Shown: positions 60,046 to 64,000 of the stretch, piece after piece | How positions within the stretch are numbered: position 1 is the first letter of the stretch | How the letters are laid out: each line of letters opens with the position of its first letter | DNA from: Pegea sp. RAD2-039 | Lineage: Eukaryota; Chordata; Thaliacea; Salpida; Salpidae | Assembly (NCBI GenBank): GCA_034620365.1 | Contig: JAQGEQ010000163.1 | Coordinates: 62,001-126,000 of the forward strand | Direction: 5' to 3' | DNA length: 64,000 nucleotides | Position numbers and translations under genes: made by a program | Notes under the pieces: generated by a model | Seen by the model: only the letters and a program-made list of their open reading frames with translations | Told to the model about the DNA's origin: nothing | The model's database searches: none

Positions 60046-61613
60046 TTCCAACATCTTCACTGAAATCGTAGATTTGTTGTTTGCTTGTCTCGCTACTTTT
60101 ATATCTTTCAATTTAGCTTATTGGTAACTTTGTAACAAACTTTTTTGTATTATTCAGTAGTTTTTCTGTACAAATAACTTTTAGTTTTTATATCTTTACT
60201 GATATTCATATAAAATTGCTCTAATTGTATTTTTTATAAGTCGCTAGTAGCTGTGAAAGTTTAATAAAAAATTAGTTTCAAAGATGATATTTGTAAATTA
60301 AAAATTAATAAAAACTAAAAAAATGAATTAATTTAGTTTTCAAAATATTAAAAAAGTCCCTAAAAAGTGTTATTATCTGATGAAACAGTTATTTTCAATA
60401 GGATTTTTATTTTTCTTAGTTTACTTTTCAAACTAAATAGGGTTTAGAATAAAACGTTCAAATTTGATTAGATTTGAAACTAGTAATTTAAGATTGAACA
60501 AAATATATCGTCAACTAGTTCATATCTTTTCTAGAATTTGATATTTTCCGGTTTAAACTATTCGACTAACAATACCTGATCTACTTTTCGTTAAAATATC
60601 AATTTTCATGAAAAATTTTGCAAAGATTTCAGCAAAATCAACATTTTCAATTTCTCACAAATGTTTTTTATAGTTTAAACTTTACAAATACTTTAGTGGT
60701 TTATTCTATAAATCCTTAAGAATAACATTTTCAAAATTATTAGTGGCTCATAACTTATTTGTCAAACTGTTAATCAAATTGACTTTGAAATATAATTTAG
60801 AAGTTCAAAAAACTTGACAAAATATTCAAACAATAAAAACATCAATTATATTTCGATTTATTTAAAGATATTTAAAAAAATGAAATCAGTTTTGTATCTT
60901 AAAGAATTGAATAAAGATAATTTCATTTATCAATCAGTATTTCTTTCATCTTTAAATCGTTGCTTCAAGGTATGAAGGATTCTAAAATGAAATATCATTT
61001 GAACAAATGTAGAAAAAAAACGATCAAATTGTAGTAAGATTTGTTTATAAATGAAACAGCAACAATTGAAATAGATGAATTTTTATATAAAAGTTTCTAT
61101 TCACTTTAAAAAAAATACTCGCTAACTAATCTAAATTGTATATTTTCATTTAACAGGTTTGAAAATGTTATCAATAATTGTTGTTCCACTTTTTATATTT
61201 TCAAACATATCTAAACCAAATCTAAAGAAGTAATTATTGGTTTGTATCAACTTAAAAACTAATAATAAATTTTGAATTTAAAATTCTAGTTTTTTACAAA
61301 CTCAATAAAAAGGAATAAATTGTAAAAAAGCGAAACCATTTTAAAAATATTGAATATCAACGAAATTTTTATAAATATTTTGATGTTGAATATAAAGATC
61401 AGTTTTAGAAAGAATTCTTATGAAAATATAAGTGAGAAGTTTTATAAAATTTTCAAATATTTTAAATCAATTGTTTTTTAAATTTAAATTAAATACAATT
61501 TTCAAAAAAAAATAAATTTCAGAGAAGTTTTTTGAAGTAAAAAAAATATTTAGAAATATTTAGAAAATTTGTTACAAAATTTCATTATTTTTTCATTTTT
61601 TGGTAAATACAAT
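60046..61613. other. Gap between convergent IFT22 and C2H2 gene
   Basis: 3' UTRs and AT-rich sequence. No recognised gene or repeat. Confidence 0.5.
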
Positions 61614-62741
61614 TTAAATCGGTTGATCTTTATGAGCATGACGTCGCATATGGGTCTTCATATTACATTGCTGACCGAAACTACGATTACAAATCGGGCA
61701 GTTATATTTTTTCTCTCCGAAATGAATGGTTCGAACATGAACATTCAAATTTCCACCAGTTGATAGAAATTTACCACAAAATTTACATTCATAACTTTTA
61801 CGACCTAAGTGGACAGTCTCAATATGCATACGAAGGTAATTTCGGTGTCCGAAACCTTTTCCACACTGTTCGCAACGATGTGGACGTACATGACTCACTT
61901 TAACATGACGATTCAACTCAAATTTATGATGATAAGATGCTAAACATATAGTACAAGTATATGGTTTAAAACCTCTTGTACTTTTCTTCAACAGATCACA
62001 ATCTCTTACTTTATTTTTGGAAACTTTTGGAATTATCTTATGATTTGTAACTCCTGAAAATTCCTTCACCTTTTCTGCTACTTCTGAGTTCCTTCGAGAA
62101 CTGATTAGAGTTGAACCTCGGGATTTCCCCTTCGGAGGTTCTTTCAATTCAAATTTGAAATTACTCTTTTCAACATGAGTCGTGTTTTCTCCAAATGTTG
62201 TTAAGGAGTTATTTGTAGAAACTGAAGATGAGGAATAAGGTTCGTGCAACTGATTGTAGTCTGGGAGAGAAGACTTCAGCGTGTTATTAGGAATGTTTGT
62301 GGTTTGTGGTAATAATGGGCAGGACAACGAAGATGAATGTGCAACTTCTTGTAGAGATCGAGTGTTTGTAGGAAGTAGTTGACCACCATTCATACTTCTA
62401 CTACTAAACATGCTTCGTTGTTGTTGTAACAGAGATGGTAGAGATACTAATGAAGGGAAGTTGTAGTGATCAGCAGATGAATTGATTGGAGAAACATTAT
62501 AAGTTGCAAATATACTTGCGGCATTTGAAGGGTTGTACAACATTGCACTATAAGCAATTGATCTTAAATATGATTGGAATTGTTGGCTCCAATAATTATT
62601 AATCCAACCAGAATTGTTAGGTAAGTACCTTGCTTCTCCATTTAAATTAGAATTGGAAGTGGAATTAGTGAAAGTATAATTTAAATTTGGTGAGATTATT
62701 GGCGATGGACTTTTACGAGATAATTTTGGTGAAGATTCCAT
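61614..62741 (-). CDS. Four-finger C2H2 zinc-finger transcription factor
   Basis: One uninterrupted frame of 375 aa. The first about 255 residues are serine/asparagine-rich and probably disordered. Then four C2H2 fingers (approximately residues 261-283, 289-311, 318-340, 346-368), opening with YTCTIC, HRCEQC, YECKFC and YNCPIC. Linkers are not the standard TGEKP, though the third to fourth joiner is HFGEKKY. The protein should bind DNA in the nucleus. The orthologous family is not recognised. The ATG at 62741 follows an acceptor-like TAAATAG by 12 nt. Confidence 0.9.
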   Translation of the reverse strand: MESSPKLSRKSPSPIISPNLNYTFTNSTSNSNLNGEARYLPNNSGWINNYWSQQFQSYLRSIAYSAMLYNPSNAASIFATYNVSPINSSADHYNFPSLVSLPSLLQQQRSMFSSRSMNGGQLLPTNTRSLQEVAHSSSLSCPLLPQTTNIPNNTLKSSLPDYNQLHEPYSSSSVSTNNSLTTFGENTTHVEKSNFKFELKEPPKGKSRGSTLISSRRNSEVAEKVKEFSGVTNHKIIPKVSKNKVRDCDLLKKSTRGFKPYTCTICLASYHHKFELNRHVKVSHVRPHRCEQCGKGFGHRNYLRMHIETVHLGRKSYECKFCGKFLSTGGNLNVHVRTIHFGEKKYNCPICNRSFGQQCNMKTHMRRHAHKDQPI

Positions 62742-64000
62742 CACAACAAAATCCTATTTAATCTTCAAAATGAATAAGTTTACAGAAGAAGTGGATAATA
62801 GCTTAAATACAAATTAAAACCTAACAACTTATCATTCTTATAAAATCTTTAAAGAAATAAAAACAATTCAATTAATGATTTATTAAAAACATTTTTCCAT
62901 TTTATCTAAAATTCTTAATTTTCTTAATTCTCTAAATTTACTTCTTCAGTTTTGTTCAACTCAATTTTTGAAACAAACGAATTTCAAATGAATTTATTTC
63001 TAAAGTCAATTATTACTTTCACCTAACTATCAACTTGTAGGTTTGTACCTCAAAATTATTTCGGTTATAACCAATTTTTCATAGCGAGCAGCTTTTAAAG
63101 AAGATGTTACCTTTTTTTACTTTTGTACAGAACCACTATCTCTGTTATTAAACTCTATTAATTATCGTGTCATTAAAAGGTAAAACTCAGAAGAGTTTTC
63201 TAATAAATTGGTGAAAGATTTGAATTTATATTAAAATTGATGAAATTGTTTCTATTTTTTAAATAATTTTGAAATAAACAATAAAGTTACTAAAATAAAT
63301 AAATAAATAACTTCATGAAAAAGATAAAGTAATTGATAATGATTTATCAGAAATATCAGTTTTTTGAAGAAAAATGAAATTGTAATCAAAACGTGAAGTT
63401 ATGTAAACGAACAGGATTTTATTTATAAGCAAAAAGATTTACTGAAAGAAATATTGTCTAAGTATCATCAATATTATTTGATTTGAACAACAGGTCAATT
63501 TGTTTATCATTTAAAAAATAAAAGATCCTGTCAATGTTAACCCACATAAAAAATATAAATTTTATTTAATATACAATTGTTTTTTTGTTGAAACAATATA
63601 GACTTTGTCACGCAAAAACACCTACATGAATTACTAAGCTATACAAATCAAAATAAACCTCAAAAAATTAGATAAACAAAATATTACAACCTCTAAAAAA
63701 TGATTTGAACTGAAAATTACAGATAAAGGAACTAAACTTTGAAATTTATTTTTCAAAACTTTTCTCTTTCATTAATTTAAAACTTTCAGTTTTCGCCATT
63801 TTGTTTTCTGCGTTTCATCTGAATAATAAGTTAAAAAATAAAAGTTAAATTAATAATAACATTTTTTTTAGTTTAACTAAAAAACTTTCTTTAATTAATC
63901 ATCAATACAGTGTTCTAACATTACAAAAAAATCTCATTTCCTGAAATCACTTTTATTTCAATTCAATTTTTCACCGAGCAACTTTCTGTTAAAATATTTT
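62742..64000. other. Right-edge intergenic region
   Basis: AT-rich with no gene recognised. On the minus strand near 63770-63820 an acceptor-like ATTCAG is followed by short open frames in all three phases, so it could be a terminal exon of a gene outside the window, without proof. Confidence 0.4.

Noticed and set aside
1..64000. tRNA, rRNA or other structural RNA genes.
   Set aside because: Scanning by eye for B-box-like GTTCRANNC with a matching A box and acceptor stem gave no convincing candidate; hits such as GTTCGAATCC at about 40104 lie in P450 coding sequence.

Overview
The window is eukaryotic and animal-like. It is very AT-rich, has no operons, and its genes are split by GT-AG introns, most of them only about 48-55 bp. 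Gene content points to a ciliated metazoan with a compact genome, about one gene per 4-5 kb: IFT22, GAK/auxilin with kinase, PTEN-like, C2 and J domains, bifunctional AASS, MRG15, SSU72, CstF-50, EDF1/MBF1, a PIM-type kinase, a CYP2-like P450, and a large NACHT-WD40 protein. The species cannot be named from sequence alone. A compact AT-rich invertebrate fits. Most start codons lie 1-26 nt after a splice-acceptor-like AG, so 5' UTR introns or spliced-leader trans-splicing are possible.

Layout. 1-7.2 kb: two minus-strand paralogous genes, each with two C1 (zinc, diacylglycerol-type) domains split at the same sites. The left one runs off the window edge. Between and beyond them are unresolved exon-like islands. 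9.26-13.2 kb: a PIM-like kinase (+) and CSTF1 (-), tail to tail with 72 bp between stops. 15.0-15.7 kb: a 5'-truncated CR1/L2-like LINE. 16.2-22.1 kb: AASS (-), 23 exons, with a 41-bp minisatellite in its largest intron. 22.1-24.5 kb: intergenic, with a GC-rich 14-bp satellite. 24.5-36.0 kb: a NACHT-WD40 gene (+), more than 30 exons, about 2,300 aa. 36.7-40.2 kb: a cytochrome P450 (+), 11 exons, 500 aa. 41.9-44.0 kb: SSU72 (+) and EDF1 (-), tail to tail. 45.2-46.2 kb: a second LINE tail and an RTE-type retrotransposon relic. 47.9-53.0 kb: GAK (+), 20 exons, 1,177 aa. 53.7-55.6 kb: an OTU deubiquitinase (-). 57.2-58.1 kb: MRG15 (+), uninterrupted. 59.3-60.0 kb: IFT22 (+). 61.6-62.7 kb: a four-finger C2H2 factor (-), uninterrupted.

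The genes are mostly unrelated housekeeping and regulatory genes. Two (CSTF1 and SSU72) act in mRNA 3'-end formation but are 30 kb apart, and I see no functional cluster. Exon models were built by hand from reading-frame phase and GT/AG signals. Except where stated, every exon join keeps frame, and several complete models match known family lengths closely (SSU72 194 aa, AASS 952 aa, CSTF1 424 aa). The most unusual sequence features are the self-complementary, co-varying 41-bp array in AASS, a canonical U12-type intron in SSU72, an 18-bp perfect GC-rich palindrome, the duplicated tandem-C1 genes, and the coding minisatellite in GAK.
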